This document shows positions 9,903 to 18,333 of a stretch of DNA of 64,000 bases, one piece after another. The DNA is from Lachancea thermotolerans CBS 6340 (Eukaryota > Ascomycota > Saccharomycetes > Saccharomycetales > Saccharomycetaceae): NCBI RefSeq assembly GCF_000142805.1, contig NC_013082.1, positions 124,001 through 188,000 on the forward strand, in the 5' to 3' direction. The notes under the pieces were generated by a model that was not told the origin of the DNA, searched no databases, and was given only the letters and a program-made list of their open reading frames with translations. Every line of letters begins with the position of its first letter. Within the stretch, counting starts at the first letter, position 1. The translations under genes were made by a program, and so were the position numbers.

Positions 9903-12104
9903 ATGAGTTCGAGCACAAAAATCGATGGGTATAAGAGCGCGAACGGCGAAATCATGGAGAGTAAACGCGCGGAACTGAGCGCGGAGCTTCCGTCGATCAA
10001 TAGCACAACAAGTCTTTCGGATAACCTGGCACTGCGAAACTACTATGACAAGCTGCTTTTCAAAAACAGCAGCGGCAAGTCGCTGACGGACCTGCCGGGG
10101 CAGGCGGCCGGAGCGCGGCCTGCGGAGCGGCCCGTGGAGCGGCGCAACGTGGACTTTATAAGCGGGTTCGGCGCGCCGCGGTCCGTGCAGATGACGCCAT
10201 CGAACTCGGAGCCGCTGCATATGCCTTTGTTCCAGGTGGGCGGGGAGCGTTCGCTGGGGATGTTTAACGGCGTGCCGGGGTCGGGCGTGCCGGGGTCGGG
10301 CGTGCCGGGGTCGGGGATCCCAGGGTCGGGCGTCCCGGGCGCCGCGCTGCCGGGCACGGGCGTGTCGTTTTCGTTCGGCAATCCGCTGCCGTTCGCGCCT
10401 GGCGCCGCGACCGCCGCGGCCGCCACGTCGCGCAACAACAGCGTGGGGTCATCGGGGTCATCGGGTTCGACCATCCTCACGTCGCCCACCAGCTACTACG
10501 CGGCGCTTACGCAGCAGTCGCTCAGCCCCACGGGCGCGCTGTCGCCCATCACTAGCGCGGGCACCGCGAACTTCCTAGGTCTGGACCTCCAATCGCAGCA
10601 GATGCTGCAGCCACAGCAGCAACAACAACAACAACAGCAGCAGCAGCAGCAGTACTTGCAGCAAAAGCAGCAGCAATATATGCAGCAAAACCCGTTCAAT
10701 GCGGACCGCAGATCCTCGTACATCTCGGACTCGCTGATCCACAGCCACGCGAACCCCGAGCTGCGCGTCCACGCCGGCCTGCCCACCAACCTCGAGCAGC
10801 TTTACAACGCTACCGCGGCCCCTAAACTCCGGTACACACAAATGCCGCAAAAGCACCAGTCCGTTCCGAAGGTCAACTACAAGCCTCCTGCCGGCGCGCC
10901 TCTCACGGGCGGCGTTGCGGGCGGAAACCCGGGCTCTCAGCAAATCGAAAACGGCTTAATCTTGGTCAACGGCCAGCAACTCATGGCCTCTGCCGAGCTG
11001 CAGAAGCTCTATCACGACTGCGGGAGCAACTACTTCTCGAGTGACGAAGCCTGTCAGTTCCTGGACCGCGTCAAGACCCTGCTTTCCGGAGCTGAGAACT
11101 CAGAAATGGCTGCCAACATCGGCCGGTTTCTGTCCTTTTTGAAAAGCTCAAACTTGAATTACAACCCGCAGTCCGATGCCTTTGTCTCGGGCAATGAAAA
11201 TAGAAGGAACAGCAGCACAAGCGCTTACTTACACTACAAGCCTCTCGTGTTGGTGGCCTTGAAGAACGGTAAGCTTGAACTGTTGTCCATGCCTCAATCC
11301 GCCAACATGTCGATGTGCAGACAGGATCTTGTTGTGATCGACGGCGACCGCGGGAAAGACCTCGCGCTTGTGGTGGAGCCACACGTTGAGCTAGATTTGG
11401 CTTTGTTTATCAACTTTTTGAAGAAGAAGATCCACTTCGACTCCTTGATTACTAACAGGGACCAGCACTTCCCTAACAGCCAATTCATTCGCGCCTTGGT
11501 GGACTCCATCCACGGCCACACGGACGAGTTGAACTCGAAGCTTTACGATGTCATCGAGCTGACGCAGCTCATAATTCCATCCAAGCAAGTGCTGCGCTTT
11601 GCTACCTCGTGGGAGGTCACAACCAACCTCCACAACAAATTCCAAGACGAGCTGAAGGCGCTCCACATCGCCTTGTTGAAACTCAAGTCGCTGAATAGCG
11701 GCCTGAATCACCACCAGCACCAACAGCAGCGCCCGAACCTCAACATCAAAATACTGAATGCTGAGTTCCAGTTCGACCGCAAGAAGCTGACTTTCTACTA
11801 CGTTTGCCAAGAGCGGAATGACTTCCGTGAGCTGATCAAGGAACTTTTCAAGTTCTACAAGACTAGGATCTGGCTTTGCGCCATCCCCAATAATCTCGAC
11901 ATCGAGTCCAAGTACTACGACAATCAGCTCAAAGAACTCAAGATGTATCAGGAGATGATGCAGCACTGCGCGGGCGAAGACCTTTTGGATAAAGGGAGAA
12001 GTTCTGGCTTTGTCGTGGCTCCGGCCTTGAGCTCCATCGCCCTGGACAACTTCCAGATCGGCGTTTACAAGGAGCTTGTTAACGAGTTATTTGCGCCCAA
12101 ATAA
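9903..12104 (+). CDS. PSP1: PSP1 family protein
   Basis: The protein has 733 residues. The N-terminal two thirds are low complexity. They include an elastin-like tract of V/I-P-G-S-G pentapeptides (about residues 123-145), Ser/Ala-rich stretches, and a glutamine run around residues 235-265 with Q broken by YLQQ and YMQQ. The C-terminal PSP1 domain (about 530-733) contains conserved FYYVCQERNDFRELIKELF and RIWLCAIPNN. S. cerevisiae Psp1 (YDR505C) and YLR177W are the duplicated partners; Psp1 is a high-copy suppressor of DNA polymerase alpha and delta mutants with unclear biochemistry. Neighbours GMC1 and TFS1 match that order. The ATG is 43 bp after a TATA box, supporting the start. Confidence 0.9.
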   Translation: MSSSTKIDGYKSANGEIMESKRAELSAELPSINSTTSLSDNLALRNYYDKLLFKNSSGKSLTDLPGQAAGARPAERPVERRNVDFISGFGAPRSVQMTPSNSEPLHMPLFQVGGERSLGMFNGVPGSGVPGSGVPGSGIPGSGVPGAALPGTGVSFSFGNPLPFAPGAATAAAATSRNNSVGSSGSSGSTILTSPTSYYAALTQQSLSPTGALSPITSAGTANFLGLDLQSQQMLQPQQQQQQQQQQQQQYLQQKQQQYMQQNPFNADRRSSYISDSLIHSHANPELRVHAGLPTNLEQLYNATAAPKLRYTQMPQKHQSVPKVNYKPPAGAPLTGGVAGGNPGSQQIENGLILVNGQQLMASAELQKLYHDCGSNYFSSDEACQFLDRVKTLLSGAENSEMAANIGRFLSFLKSSNLNYNPQSDAFVSGNENRRNSSTSAYLHYKPLVLVALKNGKLELLSMPQSANMSMCRQDLVVIDGDRGKDLALVVEPHVELDLALFINFLKKKIHFDSLITNRDQHFPNSQFIRALVDSIHGHTDELNSKLYDVIELTQLIIPSKQVLRFATSWEVTTNLHNKFQDELKALHIALLKLKSLNSGLNHHQHQQQRPNLNIKILNAEFQFDRKKLTFYYVCQERNDFRELIKELFKFYKTRIWLCAIPNNLDIESKYYDNQLKELKMYQEMMQHCAGEDLLDKGRSSGFVVAPALSSIALDNFQIGVYKELVNELFAPK
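10268..10342 (+). repeat. 15-bp coding tandem repeat (VPGSG)
   Basis: Roughly five 15-bp units encode V/I-P-G-S-G pentapeptides inside PSP1, resembling elastin-type repeats. High identity between units suggests recent slippage or unequal crossing over. Confidence 0.8.
10609..10693 (+). repeat. CAG/CAA glutamine microsatellite
   Basis: Mixed CAG and CAA codons form a glutamine run within PSP1, interrupted by two tyrosine-containing spacers. Mixed codons suggest selection on glutamine rather than pure slippage. Confidence 0.8.
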
Positions 12105-12380
12105 GGAGGAAAGGGCGCGGGCTTGTTCCAGTAGTAGTTGCTGGGTTCTGCCCAATTATTTTAATGACCCTAATGTTTGATTATGACAATATTTTTTGGG
12201 AGTTGTTTACAGTTACGGGAGGATTACCACCTTACTTTCTTTATACACATTATTAATAGATTTTATATACGATAAATTGGTTCAGCTTAGCTTTGCCGAG
12301 GCCGCTCTGGGCGCCTCAACCGCCTTCCCAGGTTCGTGTTCAGTTTCATAAAATTTCATTATTTAGCTATAGGCGCTACA

Positions 12381-13007
12381 TTACTTGCTCTCCGCGAAGA
12401 AAAAGTTGGCCGCAACCAACTCTAGGTGGTTCTCAGAGGCCCACTTGTGGACCCCGGTGGCTGGGCTGCCGAAGCCCCAGTTGGGTCTGTCGGCGATCTT
12501 TGTAAACGCGGACGAGTCGCCTGGCTGCTTGTACAGCAAAAACACGTAGCGGTGCTTGCCGGTGCCCTTTGGAGGGCCTGGTGGGTGGTAGTCGACAAGA
12601 GTCTTGCCCCCAGATAGCTCGGAGGCGATGAAGTCAGGCACTGCGGAAGAAGTGGAACGCGAGGTCTCCGTGGCCAGTCTGATGTCCGCCGCGACGAAGT
12701 GGCAGAACTCGCTCCACTTCTTGTCGGTTCTGGAAGGCGCGTCTGGGTCTGTCATCACAAGCGTGAAGAGGTCTGCGTCCCTGATCTTGAACTCCGACTT
12801 GGGGTCCAGCGTGAAGTGGAACTTGGGCTTTGACTGAGTCTCTTCCACGGTCAGCGTGTTGCCCATGGCCACGGGCGCCGCGGCCGAGTACTCCACGGCC
12901 AGCAGCCCCTGGGGCTTGAACGACTTGTCCTGCACAACGTCAGGGATAATTTTATGAGTGGTGAGTGAATCGGAGGAGGCTTGCGTGACGTTAATGGCGT
13001 AGTTCAT
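12381..13007 (-). CDS. TFS1: phosphatidylethanolamine-binding-like protein, carboxypeptidase Y inhibitor family
   Basis: From the ATG at 13007 the product is 208 residues, close to S. cerevisiae Tfs1 (219). Conserved PEBP features are LFTLVMTDPDAPSRTDKKWS, FCHFVAADI, PPGPPKGTGKHRYVFLLYKQ and a C-terminal RPNWGFGSPATGVHKWA. Its N-terminus (MNYAINVTQASSDSL) aligns with the Tfs1 start, so an in-frame extension up to 13235 is rejected. Tfs1 inhibits vacuolar carboxypeptidase Y and interacts with the Ras GAP Ira2. S. cerevisiae has two neighbours of this type (YLR178C, YLR179C) next to SAM1; here there is one. A TATA-like element (13101-13106) lies about 95 bp upstream of the ATG. Confidence 0.93.
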   Translation of the reverse strand: MNYAINVTQASSDSLTTHKIIPDVVQDKSFKPQGLLAVEYSAAAPVAMGNTLTVEETQSKPKFHFTLDPKSEFKIRDADLFTLVMTDPDAPSRTDKKWSEFCHFVAADIRLATETSRSTSSAVPDFIASELSGGKTLVDYHPPGPPKGTGKHRYVFLLYKQPGDSSAFTKIADRPNWGFGSPATGVHKWASENHLELVAANFFFAESK

Positions 13008-13819
13008 CTTTCTGGAATGTTGCAATTGAGATGGGTGACAAATGCTGTGCTTTTTGGGAACGATGGGTGTACGAGTACTTGTTCGAAACGCCCTGGCCCT
13101 TATATACCCGAACGCGCTCCCTTTGCTAACAACGATAGTAACCATAGACGACTTGGCAAACTCGATCTGACGTACTAGAGGGCCTGGAGCTTGGCGCAGC
13201 TGATGCAAGAAGAGGCTTGGACGAGAGAGGGACATTTTAGCAGGTGTGAAGTCGGCCGGGCGTGTCCTGGGAAAAAGCTGCTGTTGCGGGATGCTTTAGA
13301 CGGCTGTTGCAGAGAGAATTGTGCTCCTTTACGAGGGAGGACGGGGTCCTTGGGCACGGAGCGTTGAGCTTCGAGAGGGCGCACTTGTACCGCGGTCGTT
13401 AGCCTCGGAGAAGACTCAGGCGGGCGTGGAAAGCTTGCAGAGGTTTACTCTCCATGCTGTGCTGGCTACTGAGTACTTGCGCGTGCGTAGTGACATAATA
13501 AGTTGGGCTTGTCTCGAGTCACGTGATGGCATGTAGCAGCATCGCAGGTGCCTCGCAAAGGCCTCGTGTAGCACTCCCACCGGCGTGAAACAGGACCCGT
13601 GCGTGCACTTCGGCGTTCACCTCGGCGTCGGCTATGCCGCACGGCGTCCGCACCGCCCAGCAGAGCAAATTACATAAGTCACGTGACTGCTCTTTTAAAA
13701 GGTATTCGAGATTACCAACTCGGCGAGCATATGCTAGAGACAAAGGCGCGGCCCGGACACAGATTACCACACCGCACCACGCTTTCCCCCAACCACAACC
13801 GCCGCTAAATCCCAGTAAC
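13008..13819. other. TFS1-LPP1 divergent promoter region
   Basis: This 812 bp divergent region has CACGTG at 13520-13525 and 13680-13685 and the TFS1 TATA-like element near 13101. No further gene is supported. Confidence 0.6.
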
Positions 13820-14617
13820 ATGCCGCCAAGCCTCAAGAGCGCGGTAGCGTACGTCGCAGGTTTCGTACCGCTCTACGCAGCGTGCGTAGTGCTGATCGCG
13901 GCGCTCGGGTTCTCAGAATTCCACATGGCGCCGCGGCTCTCGCGCCAGGTCCGCACCGACGACCCGGCCATCAAAAAGAGCTTCGTCGCGCACGAAACGG
14001 TGACCCCGGTGCAGTGCCTGTTCCTTGCGTTCCCGCTGCCGGTGCTGGTGCTGGCCGGCTGGTGCACCGTCGGAAGCGACAGCCTCGTGTCGCGGTATCA
14101 GCGCCGGTCGTTCGCGCGCCTGGCGCGCCCCGACTGGGTGCCGGCGAAGTTCCACCTGTTCCACATTAGCTGCGTAGCGCTCGCGCTCGCGCTGGGCATC
14201 AATGGCGTGCTCACAAACGGCTTCAAGCTGCTTCTGAGCAACGCGCGGCCGGACTTCCTGGCGCGGTGCCAGCCCGCAGACCCGCTCGCTCTGTACGTCT
14301 CCGTCGCGCAGTGTACCCAGCCGGATAAACTGGTGCTGTACGAGGGCCTGAAAAGCACGCCCAGCGGGCACTCGAGCTTCGCAGTCGCGGGGCTCGGGTT
14401 CCTGTACCTCTGGCTGGCGCGCCACACGTGCGTGTCGCGGCTGCGGCACGTCTGGTGCCCGCTGCTGTGCGTGTTCGTGATGGCCTCGCGCGTGGTGGAC
14501 CACCGCCACCACTGGTACGACGTGCTCACGGGTGGCGCACTCGGACTCGCCGTGTGCGTCGGGGTCTGGCGCACGTTGATGCGCGAGGAGCCGCAGGCCA
14601 ACCTGCTGCCCGCGTAG
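13820..14617 (+). CDS. LPP1: lipid phosphate phosphatase, PAP2 family
   Basis: The product is 265 residues from the ATG at 13820, close to S. cerevisiae Lpp1 (274). All three PAP2 signature motifs are present: KLLLSNARPDF (about 136), STPSGHS (about 178) and SRVVDHRHHWYDV (about 222). Several hydrophobic helices surround them. The enzyme removes phosphate from phosphatidate, lyso-PA and diacylglycerol pyrophosphate at membranes, without magnesium in characterised homologues. LPP1 (YDR503C) sits next to SAM2 (YDR502C) in S. cerevisiae, as here. The gene is markedly GC-rich. An in-frame ATG 62 codons upstream is rejected because the extension has no homology or signal. Confidence 0.9.
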   Translation: MPPSLKSAVAYVAGFVPLYAACVVLIAALGFSEFHMAPRLSRQVRTDDPAIKKSFVAHETVTPVQCLFLAFPLPVLVLAGWCTVGSDSLVSRYQRRSFARLARPDWVPAKFHLFHISCVALALALGINGVLTNGFKLLLSNARPDFLARCQPADPLALYVSVAQCTQPDKLVLYEGLKSTPSGHSSFAVAGLGFLYLWLARHTCVSRLRHVWCPLLCVFVMASRVVDHRHHWYDVLTGGALGLAVCVGVWRTLMREEPQANLLPA

Positions 14618-14635
14618 CGGGCACGGACCGCTCGT

Positions 14636-14713
14636 CACGTGACTGAGAGTCACGTGTCACCATCACCCAAACTTTAAGGCACGTGACCCAAAACTACACG
14701 TGAATATCACGTG
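14636..14713. promoter_or_regulatory. array of five CACGTG (Cbf1-type) sites
   Basis: CACGTG occurs at 14636, 14651, 14680, 14697 and 14708 within 78 bp, four of them flanked as TCACGTG or CACGTGA. Cbf1 binds RTCACRTG and recruits Met4/Met28 at sulfur genes. The array starts 19 bp past the LPP1 stop codon and lies about 750-830 bp upstream of the SAM start. Confidence 0.8.
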
Positions 14714-15078
14714 TACAGGCGCCGCACTTCGCGTCCTTTGCGCGCCCCGCGCACCCAGGAGGCGCTCGCCCCAGCCGCAGGCCGCTCGCGCCACGGCTAA
14801 CACACCGCGGCCAGCCGCCGCTCTGTATACAGTACATAGCCTTTCGCCAGCACCGTTATTTGCGCGCGCAGCGCCCTCCAGCTCTCTCCCTTTCCCAGCA
14901 GCCCGCGCTGCGTCGCCCGCCACGCGCGCCGCTCGTGGGCCCTGAGCCTCGCGCGGCTCGCGGCCCACTAATGCTTCGTCTTTCTCATCTCTTGCGGCGA
15001 TGCTTCCGGCGCCTGCTCGTGCTTGCACCTGACTCGGCCTACCTAATATCACAGTGGCTTGTCGTGCTGGCCATGTTT

Positions 15079-15208
15079 CACGTGTTTACAACGGTGTGTG
15101 GCTCCCCCACGGCTATCTCTGCTGGAACAAAGTTCCGGCCGCGCTGCGCCAAGCACACCAGTACCACAAGGTCGGTGCTATCAAGGCGCTTTTTCCACAA
15201 GGTGTGGC
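15079..15208. promoter_or_regulatory. Cbf1 and Met31/32-like sites upstream of SAM
   Basis: CACGTG at 15079-15084 is followed by TGTGGC at 15097-15102 and again at 15203-15208. Paired CACGTG and TGTGGC elements are the known Cbf1 and Met31/Met32 arrangement of methionine-repressed promoters. The sites are about 260-390 bp before the SAM ATG. Confidence 0.65.
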
Positions 15209-15466
15209 TCGGGGACGGGTCGTATGGGCTAAGTGATGAGCTCCCAAAGATTAACAGCAGCTGCAGCTGCACTGGAACGGGCGCATGTGAAACAGAGCCC
15301 GAAACGAGCCCTTAAGGTGAAAAGATTTCATCATATAAGAACGGAAGGAGCGGCCGTGCGGTTGATGGAGGAGGGTATCACTTCGAGAAGGGTGTTTTGT
15401 TGTTCGAGCTTCATCTTCGTGCAGGCATAGAAAAAAACCCCATTTATCAAATAGTTTCCAGTAACA

Positions 15467-16615
15467 ATGGCCAAGACTTTTTTGTTTACCAGTGAGTCCG
15501 TGGGTGAGGGTCACCCAGACAAGATCTGTGACCAAGTTTCGGACGCGATCCTTGACGCGTGCCTGCGTGAGGACCCTCTGTCCAAGGTGGCGTGTGAGAC
15601 CGCGGCCAAGACCGGTATGATCATGGTGTTCGGTGAGATCACCACCAAGGCGCAGCTGGACTACCAGAAGATTGTCAGAGACACCATCAAGCAGATCGGG
15701 TACGACTCGTCCGACAAGGGCTTCGACTACAAGACCTGTAACGTGCTGGTCGCCATCGAGCAGCAGTCTCCAGACATCGCGCAGGGTCTGCACTACGAGC
15801 AGGCTCTTGAGGACTTGGGTGCCGGTGACCAGGGTATCATGTTCGGGTACGCCACCGACGAGACCCCAGAGCTGATGCCATTGACCATCATGCTGGCCCA
15901 CAAGCTCAACATCGCCATGGCTGACGCCCGTAGAGACGGATCCCTGCCATGGGTCAGACCTGACACCAAGACCCAGGTCACCGTCGAGTACAAGCAGGAG
16001 GAGGGCCGCTGGATTCCTCTGAGAATCGACACCGTTGTCGTCTCTCTGCAGCACGCTGACGAGATCAGCACCGAGGACTTGAGATCCGAGATCCAGAAGA
16101 AGGTCGTCGAGAAGGTCTGCCCTGCCGACATGTTGGACGAGAACACCAAGTACTACATCCAGCCATCCGGCAGATTCGTCATCGGTGGTCCTCAGGGTGA
16201 CGCCGGTTTGACCGGTAGAAAGATCATTGTCGACGCCTACGGTGGTGCCTCCGCTGTCGGTGGTGGTGCCTTCTCCGGTAAGGACTACTCCAAGGTTGAC
16301 CGTTCCGCCGCCTACGCTGCCAGATGGGTTGCCAAGTCCTTGGTCAACGCCGGCATCTGTAAGAGAGTTCAGGTTCAATTCTCCTACGCCATCGGTATCG
16401 CCGAGCCTCTATCTCTGCACGTCGACACCTACGGTACTTCTTCAAAGTCCGACGAGGAGGTCATTGAGATCATCAAAAGGAACTTTGACCTGAGACCTGG
16501 TGTCCTGGTCAGAGAGCTCGACTTGGCTAGACCTATCTACTTGCCAACTGCCTCCTACGGTCACTTCACCAACCAAGAGTACCCATGGGAAAAGCCAAAG
16601 GAGTTGAAGTTGTAA
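15467..16615 (+). CDS. SAM2: S-adenosylmethionine synthetase
   Basis: The 382-residue protein matches Sam1/Sam2 in length. It contains [17 protein letters not shown] (residues 8-24), the ATP-binding [12 protein letters not shown] (about 119-130) and the P-loop-like [19 protein letters not shown] (about 265). It makes AdoMet from methionine and ATP in the cytosol and so feeds methylation, phosphatidylcholine and polyamine synthesis. It represents the single ancestor of SAM1 and SAM2, between LPP1 and VTA1. Codon use is strongly biased, as expected for high expression. A long antisense open frame across it is a shadow of that bias. Upstream CACGTG and TGTGGC sites fit methionine repression. Confidence 0.97.
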   Translation: MAKTFLFTSESVGEGHPDKICDQVSDAILDACLREDPLSKVACETAAKTGMIMVFGEITTKAQLDYQKIVRDTIKQIGYDSSDKGFDYKTCNVLVAIEQQSPDIAQGLHYEQALEDLGAGDQGIMFGYATDETPELMPLTIMLAHKLNIAMADARRDGSLPWVRPDTKTQVTVEYKQEEGRWIPLRIDTVVVSLQHADEISTEDLRSEIQKKVVEKVCPADMLDENTKYYIQPSGRFVIGGPQGDAGLTGRKIIVDAYGGASAVGGGAFSGKDYSKVDRSAAYAARWVAKSLVNAGICKRVQVQFSYAIGIAEPLSLHVDTYGTSSKSDEEVIEIIKRNFDLRPGVLVRELDLARPIYLPTASYGHFTNQEYPWEKPKELKL

Positions 16616-16896
16616 GGGACCACCTCTTGCCTAATCCCCCCCTGAGGAGAATATGCTCAACTCATACCTGTTCATTCATCGCTTTATCTCCCAATCCTGT
16701 AGAATACGTTTATTTTCAGACCGTGTTATCGACTAATATGGCTGATTGTTCTTTGCATCCCTGTTTCTGTCTATAGACGCATTGATACTTACATATAGAT
16801 CACATCCTCTTTAATGAGTCCCTCAACGGACAGACTAACTATAGAAAATAGTTGCGGGTTTTTGCTGGTAGCTACGGCTCGCGGATACAGCAGTGC

Positions 16897-18075
16897 TCAC
16901 TGAATATCATTTAGCAGCTCTAGTGCCTTTGCCAGCTCCTCCTTTGCGGACTTGATGTCTTCGTAGTTGAGGGCACTTATGGCGAATTTCGCGCGCTTCT
17001 GCACTTCCGAAATTTGGTCTTCGCGGTTCCACATCTTCTTCAAGTCTTCGGGTTTAAAGTGTGTTGGTTGCTGTACCACCTTCGAGGGAGCTGTGGCAAC
17101 TTTCTCTGGTTCATCATCCGAATCTATGAACGCGGGCCGAGCACCAATGTCAGTAGGCGCTGAGGGCAGCTCGAATTTTGGCTCTTCGCCTCCAGGTTGT
17201 AACTCCGTGTCTGATTGTTCTTCCGCATCGTTATCCAGCTCCCGCATCTTTCTGATAAGCTCTTCAGTGTCACGTCTCTCCTGCTCCTGTTCGGGCTGAC
17301 TGTCGCGCAGTTCTAGCTCTTTGGACTCTGATGGGTCCCCAAGACTCGGGTCCTCCTCTAGACTCTTGATAAATTCATTCACCGACTCAGGATCAAGATT
17401 TGAGTTCTCTGGGTCCTTTCCCTCTGTCTCAGGCCCGGGTCCTTCCCTTTCTTCTTCAGTCTTCCCTTCGCCCTGCTGTGAGATCTCTTCTTCTTCCTCA
17501 TCGTCTTCTTCTTCGCCGTCGCCCTCCACCTTCCGCAACTCAGAGAGCAAAGAGTCGACATCCTTATTGTCCGGTGCATTTTCTTGCGTTGGTCGTACAG
17601 GCTTCAGCTCCCCACGCGCCAGCTTGCTCAAGTAAACCTTGCAATACTTTATTCTTTTCTGACTTTGTTGAACTTCGTCTTCCGTGGCCTCAGACTTTCC
17701 CCAAAGCCCTAAGAATGCACCAAAAAGATCTATGCAGCACCATAGTGCACGGCTCAAATCTTGGTTAATGGTGCCTTGCTGAATTTTGCTCAGTTGTTCG
17801 TTGTACAGCGACAGGGCAAAGTTTAAAAAGTAAGTTTTGGCCTTCGTCTGGTTTTCTAACAGCTGCTTCACTGCGTCATCTTCAGCGTTTTGCTTAAAGC
17901 CTTCAATTTTATCTAGTAGCTGGGTCGCAGTACTCACAACCTCATCAGTTCTCTCTGCAAGTCCCAACAGCTCTTCAACCAGGTGGAGTTTAATGTAGTA
18001 CCCTATTACAGGAACAGCGAACTCGAAGTCGCCGCTGAGTTTAAGCTCTCTTTTTATGCTAGTGGGTAGGCCCAT
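16897..18075 (-). CDS. VTA1: Vta1, Vps4 ATPase cofactor
   Basis: The 392-residue protein begins with the conserved Vta1 N-terminal fold (LKLSGDFEFAVPVIGYYIKL, then LNFALSLYNEQLSKI and SRALWCCIDLFGAFL). That fold consists of tandem MIT-like helices binding ESCRT-III (Vps60, Did2). A long acidic Glu/Asp/Ser linker (about 165-330) follows. The C-terminal VSL segment (EQVQKRAKFAISALNYED-type region) binds and stimulates Vps4. It acts late in multivesicular-body sorting at endosomes. It is longer than S. cerevisiae Vta1 (330) because of the linker. Flanked by SAM and SWI6 as YLR181C is in S. cerevisiae. Confidence 0.93.
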   Translation of the reverse strand: MGLPTSIKRELKLSGDFEFAVPVIGYYIKLHLVEELLGLAERTDEVVSTATQLLDKIEGFKQNAEDDAVKQLLENQTKAKTYFLNFALSLYNEQLSKIQQGTINQDLSRALWCCIDLFGAFLGLWGKSEATEDEVQQSQKRIKYCKVYLSKLARGELKPVRPTQENAPDNKDVDSLLSELRKVEGDGEEEDDEEEEEISQQGEGKTEEEREGPGPETEGKDPENSNLDPESVNEFIKSLEEDPSLGDPSESKELELRDSQPEQEQERRDTEELIRKMRELDNDAEEQSDTELQPGGEEPKFELPSAPTDIGARPAFIDSDDEPEKVATAPSKVVQQPTHFKPEDLKKMWNREDQISEVQKRAKFAISALNYEDIKSAKEELAKALELLNDIQ

Positions 18076-18333
18076 TTAAATTTAGTATTAAAGTATTGTA
18101 GACCCAACTCTCACTCGCCTCAGACCTGTTCTATCCATGTGCGTACCTGCAGTTCTTTATTCGGAAGGGTTCGCTATCACTTCTGTTGATAGCATTATTG
18201 ACGACAGATGGTGGAGGGACAACTTTGAAGCACTAGACCTGTTTATTAAGCTTCGCAGTTATCGAGCAGCATTAACAAGGTACTAGCAGAGGTAAGAAAG
18301 GCTTGGAAGGTGGCCTCAGAAGCTAATTGAAGA

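Larger units (their letters stand above)
14618..15466. other. LPP1-SAM intergenic region, sulfur-regulon type
   Basis: This 849 bp region contains the five-site CACGTG array, a sixth CACGTG and two TGTGGC sites, each listed separately. A TATA-like CATATAAG lies near 15333. Short frames here overlap each other in both strands and look non-coding. Confidence 0.6.

Noticed and set aside
10043-10489. Pro/Gly-rich minus-strand frame within PSP1
   Set aside because: It is the complement of the VPGSG repeat in PSP1.
13008-13235. N-terminal extension of TFS1
   Set aside because: The family start aligns at 13007 and a TATA-like element lies inside the extension.
15251-16378. A 375-codon minus-strand open frame across SAM
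   Set aside because: It is the antisense shadow of a highly codon-biased gene and has no recognisable domain.
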